From Mesostigma viride (lineage: Eukaryota; Streptophyta; Mesostigmatophyceae; Mesostigmatales; Mesostigmataceae): DNA of 64,000 nt. The translations under genes were made by a program, and so were the position numbers. Numbering within the stretch: the first letter of the stretch is position 1; each line of letters opens with the position of its first letter. Of the stretch, positions 20,288 to 30,455 are shown piece after piece. The stretch spans positions 338,501 through 402,500 of the forward strand of contig RPFO01000188.1 of the NCBI GenBank assembly GCA_009746045.1. Reading direction: 5' to 3'. Below the pieces are notes generated by a model. That model worked only from the letters and a program-made list of their open reading frames with translations. It did no database searches and was not told the origin of the DNA.

Positions 20288-20392
20288 CCCTTAACACATA
20301 TTAGCTAGGGTCATGGCAGTGTAGTAGTGCTTCCTTCGTAGTACCCTGGTTTTATTCGGTGTATGGCGTATTATAATAGAATGCATTGAGAA
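20288..20392 (-). repeat. dispersed repeat, inverted copy of 5481-5588
   Basis: Near-identical to 5481-5588 on the opposite strand. Beyond the TTAA (20291-20294) the next ~20 bp also match the sequence right of the element at 7123, so this locus represents the target without the 1.5-kb insertion. Confidence 0.85.
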
Positions 20393-20519
20393 CAGAGTCG
20401 TCACATCCCAGGTCTTTCCACAACATAGCTCCTCATCACTAGGTACCCTCACTAGTTAAGGTGAAGTCAGGCTAGGCGTTTGGAATAGAGAGGAGCCAGG
20501 GCGTAACAGGAACCTATAC

Positions 20520-21003
20520 CAGTAGTGTAGATTAGTCAGGCCTAGCCTAGCATGCGGTGGCCCACGCGCATGTGCGCCCATAATTGCCCCCATGGATGAT
20601 GCTTTCAGTATTTAGCCCCGCCCAGCCTACAATGGGACCTCCCATGGATGATGCATTAATTAAGAATTTAGCCATGCTATGCCTATGCAGGGAGTTACTC
20701 TCTGCTGAGATGCCATGTGTCCACCAGCTATAGCCTAGCCACATACCCTCCACCCCATATGTCATGCAGGCCTTCTAGGCCCTCTCCTCAAGCCCCCCCT
20801 GGGTGCCTGTGCTTGATAAGGAGGCATGAACCATCATGGCGGTGCAGGTGCACCTTGTGCACCCAGAGCAGGTGATAGTTGTACATCCTCCACCTGCAGG
20901 GTGTAGCCCTGATTGCCGGTATTACAAACCCATAGATGCCCCTTTCTCAGGGCTATGTGTTACATATGCTCCCAACGGAGCTATGATTTTAATTAATTAA
21001 TTA
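20520..21003 (+). mobile_element. 3' tail of a LINE copy ending in TAAT repeats
   Basis: Shares blocks with 23990-24380: CCTATGCAGGGAGTTACTCT (GTCACTCT there), GGTGCAGGTGC, CCCAGAGCAGG, CTCAGGGCTATGTGYTACAT, then CTCCCAACGGAG and a run of TAAT. The tandem TAAT end and the terminal hairpin are typical of a LINE 3' end. Confidence 0.65.
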
Positions 21004-21430
21004 AAGCGCAGTCGCCCAGGCGAACCTGGCTGGTCTGAGGACCGCTTGTCGCCCGGCCAGCCCCGGCCGGCCTGCCAACAGGCGGCCATGCAGCTGTCGA
21101 GGGCACCTCCCACCCAGACCTGGGAAGGCGGATCATGCTGATGAACCACACCCGCCACCACCACCGTGACGTTGTACCTCCGCCATCGCCGCCCAGCTCA
21201 AGCAACAGACGCTTGACCTCCGCAAGGAGGCCGAGCTCGACAAGCGCGGCAGCCTGGCTGGTAACCGGTCATCGTCAAGCACTTCGACCTGCTGCAAGGT
21301 GAGAACTCCGAGTCCAGCTCAATTGCCAGAGCGCGTTTGAGAACAAAATCCTCAGTATACGTTGCCCCCATGGCCCTCCGCCTCCCCCGCGCGCGGGGTA
21401 AGGCTGGCCCGGCACCCGTAAGAGAGGAGC
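21004..21430 (+). pseudogene. degenerate LINE ORF1 fragment
   Basis: Similar to 23280-23665 of the intact copy: GCCCAGCTC.AGC..CAGACGCTTGACCTCCGC, GAGGCCGAGCTCGACAAGCG, AGAACTCCGAG and the CTCCCCCGCGCGCGGGGTAA block. Indels destroy the frame. It begins right after the tail of the previous copy, so two truncated copies lie in tandem. Confidence 0.7.
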
Positions 21431-21470
21431 CTCGTTTAAGCCACACCTCGTTTAAGCCACACCCGAGCGC

Positions 21471-21492
21471 CCCCCCCCCCCCCCCCCCCCCC
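21471..21492 (+). repeat. poly-C run
   Basis: About 22 consecutive C residues; prone to slippage and to sequencing length error. Confidence 0.85.
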
Positions 21493-21684
21493 AGGCGCAC
21501 TTGGCATCGCGCTGTCTTGCGCAGACAGGCAGACCAACGGCACGCCGCGTCGAATTGGCTTCGGGCACCCGCGCCTGCCAGTTACGTAAGAGCTGATATT
21601 TTAGTGCCCGCAGCCACCAGCCGCCAGGGGTAAAGTGGTGCGCACTCAGTGATTTCGAGTGACGTTGATTAACTGAAAACGGCC

Positions 21685-22114
21685 ATGGCGGAACGCTCGC
21701 CACGTTCTGCATTGTCACCCAGTGCGAAACGTGTTAAGCACGACAATTTGAATTTGTCCATTACGCTTAAATGCGTTCATTGGGCTAAAATTCAACGATT
21801 GCATGAAGGTAGACACAGACAAGGTGTGTACTTGGGAGTTCACACCTCTAGCCGGATACCCCACACGCTTCTCGATTTTTGATGATAAGAAGAAAGTCGG
21901 GACGATTTCGCAGGCCCATGCGAACGTCCTGAAGTCACTCCAGGATGTTAAGGGGTTGACAGTGCTGCCTGCAGCAAGGGCTTCCAAAATAAAAAAATAT
22001 TATTCATTTCAGGAATTCTTTTCCAGCCTCGAATGCGAGGACATCGAGCCGGAGGTGCGCAATGCTGTTGTCAGCTTACTTTCACGCCATGACCTCAAGT
22101 ACGAAAACGTTTAA
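21685..22114 (+). pseudogene. unknown gene of ~140 codons, one apparent frame break
   Basis: An ATG at 21685 opens MAERSPRSALSPSAKRVKHD and runs into NLNLSITL; a second frame takes over near 21775 and reads FIGLKFNDCMKVDTDKV, PLAGYPTRFSIFDDKKKVG, ASKIKKYYSFQEFFSSL and ends RHDLKYENV at 22114. The Lys/Asp-rich, moderately conserved-looking sequence is unlike the surrounding transposon fragments and has lower GC. The shift may be a mutation, a short intron, or a sequencing error. No family recognised. The basic N-terminus would suit a nuclear or nucleic-acid-binding protein, which is inference only. Confidence 0.4.
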
Positions 22115-22411
22115 AGCCTGCGTGCTTAGGCGACGAGACCTGCCAGGTAATCCATTGTAATAAACGTGGTTATTTCAATAGACATGGCCGGTTCTTTGAT
22201 CATGTGCGTGCAACGTTAACGTTATGCTTTAATAAATGACAACATACAACATGCCCAAACATTGCATCTTGACATTCGGCCTTTATAATGCTTGACAAGG
22301 CATAATGCTTGACAAGGCATGCCTTTAGAACTGGACCTTGTTATAATGCCGTCCTAGACGTGTGACGGAGACGGAAGGTAGCTAGTATCATGTCGCAGTG
22401 TAACACATCAC

Positions 22412-22436
22412 GAGCCACGAGCCACGAGCCACGAGG
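22412..22436 (+). repeat. short tandem repeat of ACGAGCC
   Basis: Three to four copies of ACGAGCC, head to tail. Confidence 0.85.
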
Positions 22437-22565
22437 TAGCCATGGCTGTCGGAGCTCATAACTTTCACGTTTGAGCGCCGAATTCAGCTGTGAATATCAC
22501 AATCGCTTCGTCTTTCTAAGACGCACATGCTGATATAATTTTCCGACGCTATTACGCAATATACG

Positions 22566-23941
22566 ATGAGCAAACGCCTCTCGACGCAACGCAGCCTGGC
22601 GGCTGCGCTTAGCAATGAAAATACGTCTGCAGCCTCGGCTGCAGCTTCGCCAACCGGCCCAGATGGCAACGGTGACACTAGTAGTGCACTGGTGCTCGCC
22701 CAGCCTTCCGGGCTCGCCTCGCCATCAGCATCGCCTGAACCTAAGCGCAGTCGCTCTGCTGAGCCGCCCTGGGAAGAGCGCTCCTTTGACGTCAACAGCC
22801 CCGGCTTCTGGCAGCGCAGCCCCGGTTGGTTCATGGAAGACTTGTATTACGGCAATCACGCCTCGCTTCTAGCCCTGTGCGTGTACCTCACGTCCCACAA
22901 CCGTGGCCGCTGGCCTGGTGACGGCAAGCTTGTCGACCCCGCCGAGGCTCTCCCAATCATTCACCGCATGCCTCGCCCCAGGCTTCAACGCTTCGCCCTC
23001 TGCTCCCTTGTTGGACGCTCCGAATCCGAGATCTGGGCTTCCCCACCGCCCCCCCCACCTTCCCCACCGAAGCCACCATCCGCACCCTCCTCAAGGAAGC
23101 TTTCGAGCAGCACGTGACCCCTCTTGCAGCAGGTGTGGCGGCAATTGGCGGCACGCTGGCTGCTGAGCTTCCCACCATCCCCACCGCCACCGCCACCCTC
23201 CTCGCCTCCACCCCTCCCCCCTCCACCGACTCCATCACCGCCCAGCTCCGTGACATCGACCAGCGCCTCAAGGATAATGCAATCGCTATCGAGGTCTTGC
23301 AGAACACAGCAGGCCTCACCGCCCAGGCAGTGAAGGACATTGCTGCCAAGCCAGCCCCGGCGGGCCTGGCCGGCGATGCTCCTCCCATCACGACCTGGGC
23401 GGACATGCTTAAGCAACATACCACCTCCACCACCTCCGCCGTCGCAGCCCAGCTCCAGCGGCAGACGCTTGACCTCCGCGAGGAGGCCGAGCTCGACAAG
23501 CGCAGCCTCAACGCCATACTCAAGAACTTGGACATGGAAGAAGGTGAGAATTCCGAGAAGCTTGCACGTGCGTTTGAGAGCAAAATCCTTGCACGCATGG
23601 GCCTTCTTGGTGAGATCAAGCTGACCGCCCACCGCCTCCCCCGCGCGCGGGGTAAGGCAGGGGCGCCTCCGCTTCTTCTCATCTTTGATAGCCCAGCGGA
23701 CAAGATTTCGTTTCTCAGACGCCGCAAGCGGCTCGCGAATACTCCCTTCACCGTGGACGACGACTTGACCCTGGCACAGCAACAACGGCGACGGGAGCTA
23801 TGGCCGACCTACACCCAGCTCCGGCAGACCAAGGCGGGCCAGCCGGTGTACTGGAAGGGGGCGGCCATCTACGTCGGCCACAAGCCCTGGCAAGCGACCC
23901 CCTCGACCACCGCGGCCCCAGCAACTCCAGCCCCAGCCTAG
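22566..23941 (+). CDS. LINE ORF1 RNA-binding protein, with one frameshift
   Basis: The first frame (22566-23117) starts MSKRLSTQRSLAAALSNEN and contains NSPGFWQRSPGWFMEDLYY. Near a C-rich stretch at 23042-23058 the coding frame shifts by one; the continuing frame reads ATIRTLLKEAFEQHVTPL and runs to 23941. A coiled-coil-like middle (QLRDIDQRLKDNAIAIEVL, EAELDKRSLNAILKNLD) is followed by the typical LINE ORF1 C-terminal block: RARGKAGAPPLLLIFDS, DDLTLAQQQRRRELWPTY and GQPVYWKGAAIYV. ORF1 proteins coat LINE RNA and act as chaperones. The shift could be mutation or sequence error; without it the protein is about 458 residues. Confidence 0.7.
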
Positions 23942-24380
23942 GGGAATACAGCAGCAGTAGTGTAGAATAGTTAGACAGTGGCCTTGTACATGCCCGCCTA
24001 CTACAGGCACTATACCAGCTGAGGCCTAGCCTTTTTAGTCATGTACATGTGTGCCTATGATGAGCCACACTCCAGACGATGCCTAGCCTTATTTAGTAAT
24101 GTTGTGCCCATGCAGGGAGTCACTCTCTGCTGAGAAGCCATGCCATAGCTCCTGTATAGCCACGATGATCTTCCCCCACATGCCACGCTCCCCCTTAACT
24201 GGGCATAGCGCGATACATCATGAGGGTGCAGGTGCCTTGGTGCACCTAGAGCAGGGGTAGCTTACATTCCCACCCTTGCATGAAGTAGCCTAGAATGTAT
24301 TAAAAGCCATATGCCCCTTCTCAGGGCTATGTGCTACATCTACTCCCAACGGAGTGATGTTGATAATTAATTAATTAATC
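23942..24380 (+). repeat. LINE 3' tail with terminal hairpin and TAAT repeats
   Basis: CTCCCAACGGAG (about 24343) forms a 4-bp stem with a CAAC loop and is followed within ~15 bp by TAATTAATTAATTAAT. The same pair occurs at about 20973-21003 and 25022-25060. Confidence 0.65.
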
Positions 24381-24399
24381 ATGTCGCTAGTAACTAGGA

Positions 24400-25015
24400 T
24401 ACATTTGGACAAATGGCTTTTGATCATATGGTGCCATGCTTCCACGTTCGTTGTCTCTTTTCATATGGTGTGCACCATTATGTTTAGTGAGATGCGCCAT
24501 TATGTGCATGGATATATTCTGATTTGGCACGACGCAAAGGTGAAGATGGATATATCATCAATGTAAGGGTTACGTAATTAATTAATCCAAGGGTCATGCT
24601 CCTTGGCTCCCCAACGGGACCACATCTAACCCACTAAGTTATCCTAGTATATTACGTGCATTGATATTAAATGAGACAACACCACACTCTTGGACGCATA
24701 ATCATTAAGTAGTCTAATGATTGTATGTGACAACATACTATTGTGAGCATCAATGGGCGTGCCATGCTTCCATGTTCGTAGTCTCTTTTCATCAATGGGA
24801 CCATGAGTTTAATTATTATGAGCCGGGATGGATGACACCTACTTACATATAATTTGCACCCATAAGGTACAAAGGCAGGTGCCCGCCTCCCAAATGCCGG
24901 GGCACGTGAAAGAAATACGTGAAATAAGCTTTTACACTAGTTAATTAATAGACTAGTTGTTTCCCGTGGGGGAAAGCACAAGCATTTTAATTAGCACTAA
25001 CCAATTCATTAATTG
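24400..25015. other. AT-rich intergenic stretch with short duplications
   Basis: No gene seen. GCCATGCTTCCAYGTTCGTW followed by GTCTCTTTTCAT occurs at about 24432 and 24762, and several TTAATTAATTAA runs suggest further old LINE tails. Confidence 0.5.
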
Positions 25016-25062
25016 ATCTCCCAACGGAGTCATGTTTTACTTTAATTTGATTAATTAATTAG
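25016..25062 (+). repeat. third LINE 3' end
   Basis: CTCCCAACGGAGTCATGTT followed by an A/T segment and TAATTAATTAG; only the last ~45 bp are recognisable. Confidence 0.5.
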
Positions 25063-25081
25063 TTCATTTTAATTAGCACTA

Positions 25082-25640
25082 ACCATGCCATGCCATGCCA
25101 TGCCATGCCATGTAATGCCACGCGCGGCGTGGCGTGGCGTGGCCGCGTGGCAAGGCGTGGCAAGGCGAGGCAAGGCGAGGCAAGGCGAGGCGAGGCGAGG
25201 CAAGGCGAGGCGAGGCGAGGCGAGGCGAGGCGAGGCGAGGCGAGGCGAGGCGAGGCGAGGCGAGGCGAGGCGAGGCGAGGCGAGGCGAGGCGAGGCGAGG
25301 CGAGGCGAGGCGAGGCGAGGCGAGGCGAGGCGAGGCGAGGCGAGGCGAGGCGAGGCGAGGCGAGGCGAGGCGAGGCGAGGCGAGGCGAGGCGAGGCGAGG
25401 CGAGGCGAGGCGAGGCGAGGCGAGGCGAGGCGAGGCGAGGCGAGGCGAGGCGAGGCGAGGCGAGGCGAGGCGAGGCAAGGCGAGGCGAGGCGAGGCGAGG
25501 CGAGGCGAGGCGAGGCGAGGCGAGGCGAGGCGAGGCGAGGCGAGGCGAGGCGAGGCGAGGCGAGGCGAGGCGAGGCGAGGCGAGGCGAGGCGAGGCGAGG
25601 CGAGGCGAGGCGAGGCAAGGCAAGGCAAGGCAAGGCAAGG
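25082..25640 (+). repeat. pentanucleotide satellite, CCATG then GGCGT/GGCAA/GGCGA units
   Basis: About six CCATG units, a few GGCGT and GGCAA units, then roughly 85-90 GGCGA units, and finally GGCAA units again, all in a 5-bp register. Because 5 is not a multiple of 3, every frame on both strands stays open, giving long RRGEA or LASPR repeat frames that are not genes. The G-rich strand has regularly spaced GG pairs. Confidence 0.97.
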
Positions 25641-25755
25641 GGCTAACGATTGCTTTGGAATTTACAATGGTCTTCAACATGCCATCTGCTGAGTCGCCAC
25701 CATCATTGTCCTTCTCCGCACCCTCAAGTGCAGGCTCGTTGCCACCAACCACACC

Positions 25756-26190
25756 CTATCGCCCCAGAAGTTCCTTCAACTTTGCGTGAACAGCAGGCTC
25801 GTTGCCCAAGGCAGATTGAAAATTGTTCCAGGTCTTCGCCACCACCACGGCCTTCTCACGCTCGCCCAAAAGCTTGACGAGCTCCTCCATGGAGCAGGCA
25901 GCGAGCTGGGATTTGCTTAGCCGTCCAGTGTTCTTACCAACAAGAGACTCCCTTTCGCTCCATATAGCTTGCTCCCCCCTCATCAGCTTCTGGTAGTCAT
26001 TCCACCCGAGCTGTGTCAGCTCCTCGGGCGGCATCACAGTTGCAAGAAAGGAGTGATACATGGGCTTAGAGGCCCGAACTCCGAGGCCATCAGCACCCCG
26101 GTAACATTCCCCAATATAAGGCTTTTGAAAGTGCGATATGGCACTGGCCCTTTATCCAGCACCTTGCGGGGGAATATAATGTCCTCCATA
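25756..26190 (-). pseudogene. unknown gene fragment, minus strand
   Basis: A 101-codon minus frame starting at 26061 reads MYHSFLATVMPPEELTQLGW, NDYQKLMRGEQAIWSERESL, SMEELVKLLGEREKAVV and NEPAVHAKLKELLGR. Just upstream, another frame reads MEDIIFPRKVLDKGPVPYR and ILGNVTGVLMASEFG before meeting it around 26070, implying a frame break or small intron. The helical, charged sequence is clearly protein-like but I do not recognise it. The frame approaches the pentanucleotide array, which may have invaded the 3' part of the gene. Confidence 0.4.
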
Positions 26191-26635
26191 CCCGCTCACA
26201 CTCCCCGCATCTTGCCTGGAACAGGCCTAGCGAACCGACACCCGAGCTAAGGTGGTGGCGGCATCCTTTCATCATTCATGCTCTTCCCGGCTCTTTTCCT
26301 GCCTTTTCCCGCTTTTTCCGAACCTCGAGCCGCCAGACTTGACCCGAGTAAGCGGCGCTCAACTCCCCGTTAATTGCTCCGCCTGCCAAGCACCCCTGCT
26401 ACCCTGCAGACCACCCTGAACGCTTAAAAATAGCCCAGTGTCTTAAATGAGACCCCCACCTCGGACACCCCCCCCCCTCAACCACGAAATCGTGCTCAGT
26501 CAGCGAAACTGACATTTTTGCCAAGTAGAGCAGACCTCAGGGAGTCAGAATCCGTGCTGAAAGTTGAAATTGACCCAACCATGCTCTTGCACTGATTTTA
26601 GGGGTTAAGGTGTGGCTTAAACGATTACTCCTCAG

Positions 26636-26880
26636 TGCTCTTCAACCGTGCTCGCGCCGTTTTGATGGTACCAGTTGAAGTCCTACCACTCTAACGGACT
26701 GAGTTTGTGCGCCTTGCAGGCGCCGCGCCAAAAATAATTTAACGGTCAAACCTGGAAAAAAGGGGTGAAATTAAAAACAAAACAAATAAAAGGGGTTTCA
26801 ATGGGGGGGATTGAAAGATCTAGACGTCAGCTTTCCGTAGAGCACTTCAGACCGTACTTTGGACACTTGGACTCGCTCGC
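26636..26880 (+). repeat. left-end fragment of the 16290-type TTAA element
   Basis: Starts with CTTCAACCGTGCTCGCGCC, close to the terminus of the element at 47503, then ACGGACTGAGTTTGTGCGCC and the block GGATTGAAAGATCTAGACGT that also lies near 16415 in the nested element. A ~50-bp A/G-rich segment is inserted in the middle. No TTAA duplication or right end was found, so it is a truncated relic. Confidence 0.65.
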
Positions 26881-27299
26881 GACTGTGCTGTAGTCCGCGG
26901 GATGCCAATTATCTTACCCGGGTCCTATCGATAGATAGCTGTTCCTACAGTAGCAAATTCACGTTTTTGCGGGGCGGATGCGCTTCATATCTTGGAGATG
27001 CAGAACAAGAATTCAAGAACATCCTGGGTGCGACCGAAATGCGCTCTATACACAGGCCTTTAATCTTCTTCGCCTTCGCGATCACGGCTGTTTTGTCGCA
27101 ATTAAGATGTCAATTGGCTGATCATTACTGAAAGCCGTAAGCTTTTCTCTATTCTTTATCGAGACGAAATTGTGCGCCCGGACGGCGCAAAATCCACTAG
27201 CTACTAGCAATCACGGCAATACCCTACTGTCGTTACCCATCTATAACTTATCTTATGATCTACGTGTCAGATTCCCCGCGGCCATAAGCAACGCTTATC

Positions 27300-27636
27300 A
27301 TGACTCACCCTTGCCCATCGCGGACACCCGTAGAGGGCATGATGCGCAAGGTGATCGAGGGCAATCCCGCAGTGGATAGTACGAACGTCGTGCCACCCAC
27401 CAAGGCGCGTATGCCGATGCACGATGCACCTTTTCTCAGCTGCAGGCGCCAGGTTTCTAATCGTTCGCAGCGGCGGCTGCCACTATTCTTTCTCCTGACA
27501 CTGATGTCGATTTGCGCCGTCAGCGGGCATGCTGTTGGTAGTGCCGCGAGCATCCAGACGTCAATGTCCCTTCCCGAGGACGAATTCCATCATGATGGAG
27601 CCCCAGCGAAGAGCAAATTCCCCGAAAGATCCCGCG
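27300..27636 (+). CDS. LRR gene exon 1: signal-like N-terminus
   Basis: Frame contains RRLPLFFLLTLMSICAVSGH, a hydrophobic core preceded by Arg residues, then small residues (AVGSAAS) suitable for signal cleavage. In-frame ATGs lie at 27300, 27339, 27342, 27411 and 27417; the last two would give the more usual n-region length. The donor GTACGT at 27637 leaves one base (G), which joins with CA of exon 2 to give Ala in phase. The assignment rests on this phase match and on the lack of a better upstream exon. Confidence 0.45.
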
Positions 27637-30387
27637 GTACGTACCTACGCGCAATGTCGATTATTCTCCACTGTTCTGAAGTCTCTACTGCTCGAGAGTC
27701 GAATTGTTCTCCAAGAAATGCGCTGTCAGCTAAGATGCAAAAGATGCCTGTGCCTCCTCGCCGACCTTTCAAGCTTAGTAGCGCGGCCTGCTGGTGCCAG
27801 CCATTGTTATGCTGTGGGCCACTGTGAGATTTCACAATAAGTGAAAATAACGTCACGTTAAACCATCTCTCTGGCGTTTATGCCATGGCGGAAAAGTTGT
27901 CATGGACAATATGATGGCCCAGATAGGCTTTGCCACCCGGCGACCCCTTCGCTGCCCCCTGCCAGATGATGGCCGTGTTAAAGGAGCCTTGGGAAGATCG
28001 TGTAGCGCAGGTCAGGACGCACTGCAGGACGAGGCAGTTTGTGGCAGCATGGGCAGGGTGCGTCGTACTTTATGGACAGGCTGTGGCTGTGTGTGTGTGG
28101 CATGTGACGTGACGGTGGGAGGGAGAACTTGGATGAATAGCGGTCGGATTAGTGCCTAGTTCCAAGAAACTGATGCTTTGTTTCTAACCTTGCACTTGTG
28201 TCCTGGAACAAGCAGAAGCTCGTCTGCAGCTTGCTGGGCATGGCATCCGTGCGTCTCCAACCTCATCCTCTATCGCAAGTCCCACACTTCAGCACGCCCC
28301 AGGAGATGCGATGGATGGTGTCGATCCTACTCATAGCCTGGAATCCTTGCCCCAGGCAGATTTCAAGGTACGGGCTCGGATTCGTGATGTCTACTTTATG
28401 GAAATTGCCTTGTCTTCTTGTGGCTGCGTAATGCAAGCGTCAACCGAATTCCTTATGGCAAATGAATGCTTTTCGATACCGTTGTTGAGAATGCAGGGCT
28501 TATTCCTGGAACTGGGTTAATTAATCTTACTGCATGGAAAAAAATATTCAGCAAGTCATATAGTAGTCGTAGTAGTATCAATTTAGTCCTATTCAAAGTT
28601 TTGTTAATTTTCTGCTGCAGTGTCGTGTAGTAGGAGTGGATTGTAGGCAGCCAGCACACCAGTGGATATATCCCAGTGCCTTGCATTGCTATAGGGCATG
28701 AACAGTGCCGACATGGATTTGCTCGATTAACACAGGCTCTACTGTCATGACTTCCTCGCATACTGTCTGCACCGAACGTGCCTACCCTTGGATATGGCCA
28801 CAGGATATGGTACATGTGACAGCAGCGCGTCGACGGCTCCTTACGCATGACTTGGGTATGTAATTGATTTCAGTGGGAAAAAAATTCATGCTTCTTGATG
28901 TCATGGCTCTTGCCTTGGCAGGCTATTGTAAAATATTACTTTGAAATTGTAGTAGTACGAATTTAGGGCAGCTTGAGACTCTTGATGAGCGGATCAGGGG
29001 CACATCCTGGCCGCTACATGCCAGTGCTCATTATTGGAACACTTTGTTTTTTATAGTAGCACTAGTGTCGAGAAGGCTAGCCTAATTTTCCCATACATAA
29101 ATGCGTGAGGGCAGAGTGTTGCATTGTGTAAGCCACATGTGGCATGCTTAACTACTGAGGTGGCTAAAAACATTTGCGGAAACATGATGTCACGGGACCC
29201 CAGAAAAGCTCTAGAGCAGGGCTGCATTGTGGCTCAAGATACGCTTGACGAGGCCTGGCCGGGGCTTGGAAGGCCAGCTTGGCGCCCGGAGAGAGCGTCG
29301 CGCTGGGCATCGATGTCGTTTTGAGCGTCATTTAGCCCTTCATAAACCTCTCAGTGGAAACGTGCTGCACTAGCCATTTATTAGAGCACCATACCCTACC
29401 GTACCATATCCCACTAAGCCAGGCCATGGCTGGGGTCAATGTTTCTAGTAAGGGTTTTGGCTCGCGTCAACACCGTCTGACTCATCGCCGTTGGCGGCGC
29501 GTCAACCGTCTGACTCGCCGCCGTCGGGGGCGCATCAACCAGGTTGACTCGCCAGCAGCGGCCCGCCCGACTATTATAAGTTGGCCCAGGGGTTCCCTCT
29601 ATAGGGGTAGGTGGTTATTTGCAATGGCGCCCGTTACAAACAGGCCCCAGGGCATCTGGGTAAACCCGGGGTGCCCCGAACATAGCAAATCCGGGATAAA
29701 CTTGCCTTGGTGAAAAAAAAAATCTTTCATCTACTGTGGTAAGATATCCAGCTTTGGCTCGGCCAAATCATGTCCTCAGCCAACCAATACTAGGTTCGAC
29801 TTGGCCATACATTGCGGGGGAATAAATCGGTTATGCCCTTCCCCCCCCGCCCCCCCCCAACACCTTACCGCTGCCATCGCCGCTGCCGCTGCCCCAGCCA
29901 CTGCCGCCGCTGATCCCGCCCTCGCCCCCGGCCCTGCCCCCGCCTAGCGCCAGCCCCCCCCCCGCCCCTCCCTCTTCTCCTCCCCTCTGACTCCACCCAT
30001 CTGCCCAACCCAACCCAACCCAACCCAACCCAACCCAACCCAACCCAACCCAACCCAACCCAACCCAACCCAACCCAACCCAACCCAACCCAACCCAACC
30101 CAACCCAACCCAACCCAACCCAACCCAACCCAACCCAACCCAACCCAACCCAACCCAACCCAACCCAACCCAACCCAACCCAACCCAACCCAACCCAACC
30201 CAACCCAACCCAACCCAACCCAACCCAACCCAACCCAACCCAACCCAACCCAACCCAACCCAACCCAACCCAACCCAACCTAACTCCCCCCTTTCTCCCC
30301 ACCCCTTGCCACCACCGTCACTCCATGACAGTTGAGTTGGATGCCTCATTTGTATTCGAGTGTACCTGTGTCTCGTTTGGCATTGGA

Positions 30388-30455
<68 letters not shown>

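Larger units (their letters stand above)
22566..24380 (+). mobile_element. LINE-derived element with ORF1 only
   Basis: ORF1 (22566-23941) is followed at once by a ~440-bp tail like that at 20520-21003, ending CTCCCAACGGAG then TAAT repeats at 24364-24380. No endonuclease or reverse transcriptase lies between ORF1 and the tail. This resembles half-LINE elements that keep only ORF1 and depend on a relative for retrotransposition. Confidence 0.6.

Noticed and set aside
25082-25640. CRISPR array
   Set aside because: No spacers; simple pentanucleotide repetition in a eukaryotic context.
25069-25789. Six long overlapping frames of RRGEA or LASPR repeats on both strands
   Set aside because: Inevitable result of a 5-bp tandem repeat without stop codons; not genes.
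27039-27131. Alternative signal-peptide exon (MRSIHRPLIFFAFAITAVLS)
   Set aside because: Hydrophobic and plausible, but it ends in a stop without a donor in phase; the exon at 27300-27636 joins the LRRNT exon in frame.
30004-30281. Interstitial telomere
   Set aside because: The unit TTGGG is not a known green-lineage telomere repeat; treated as a satellite.
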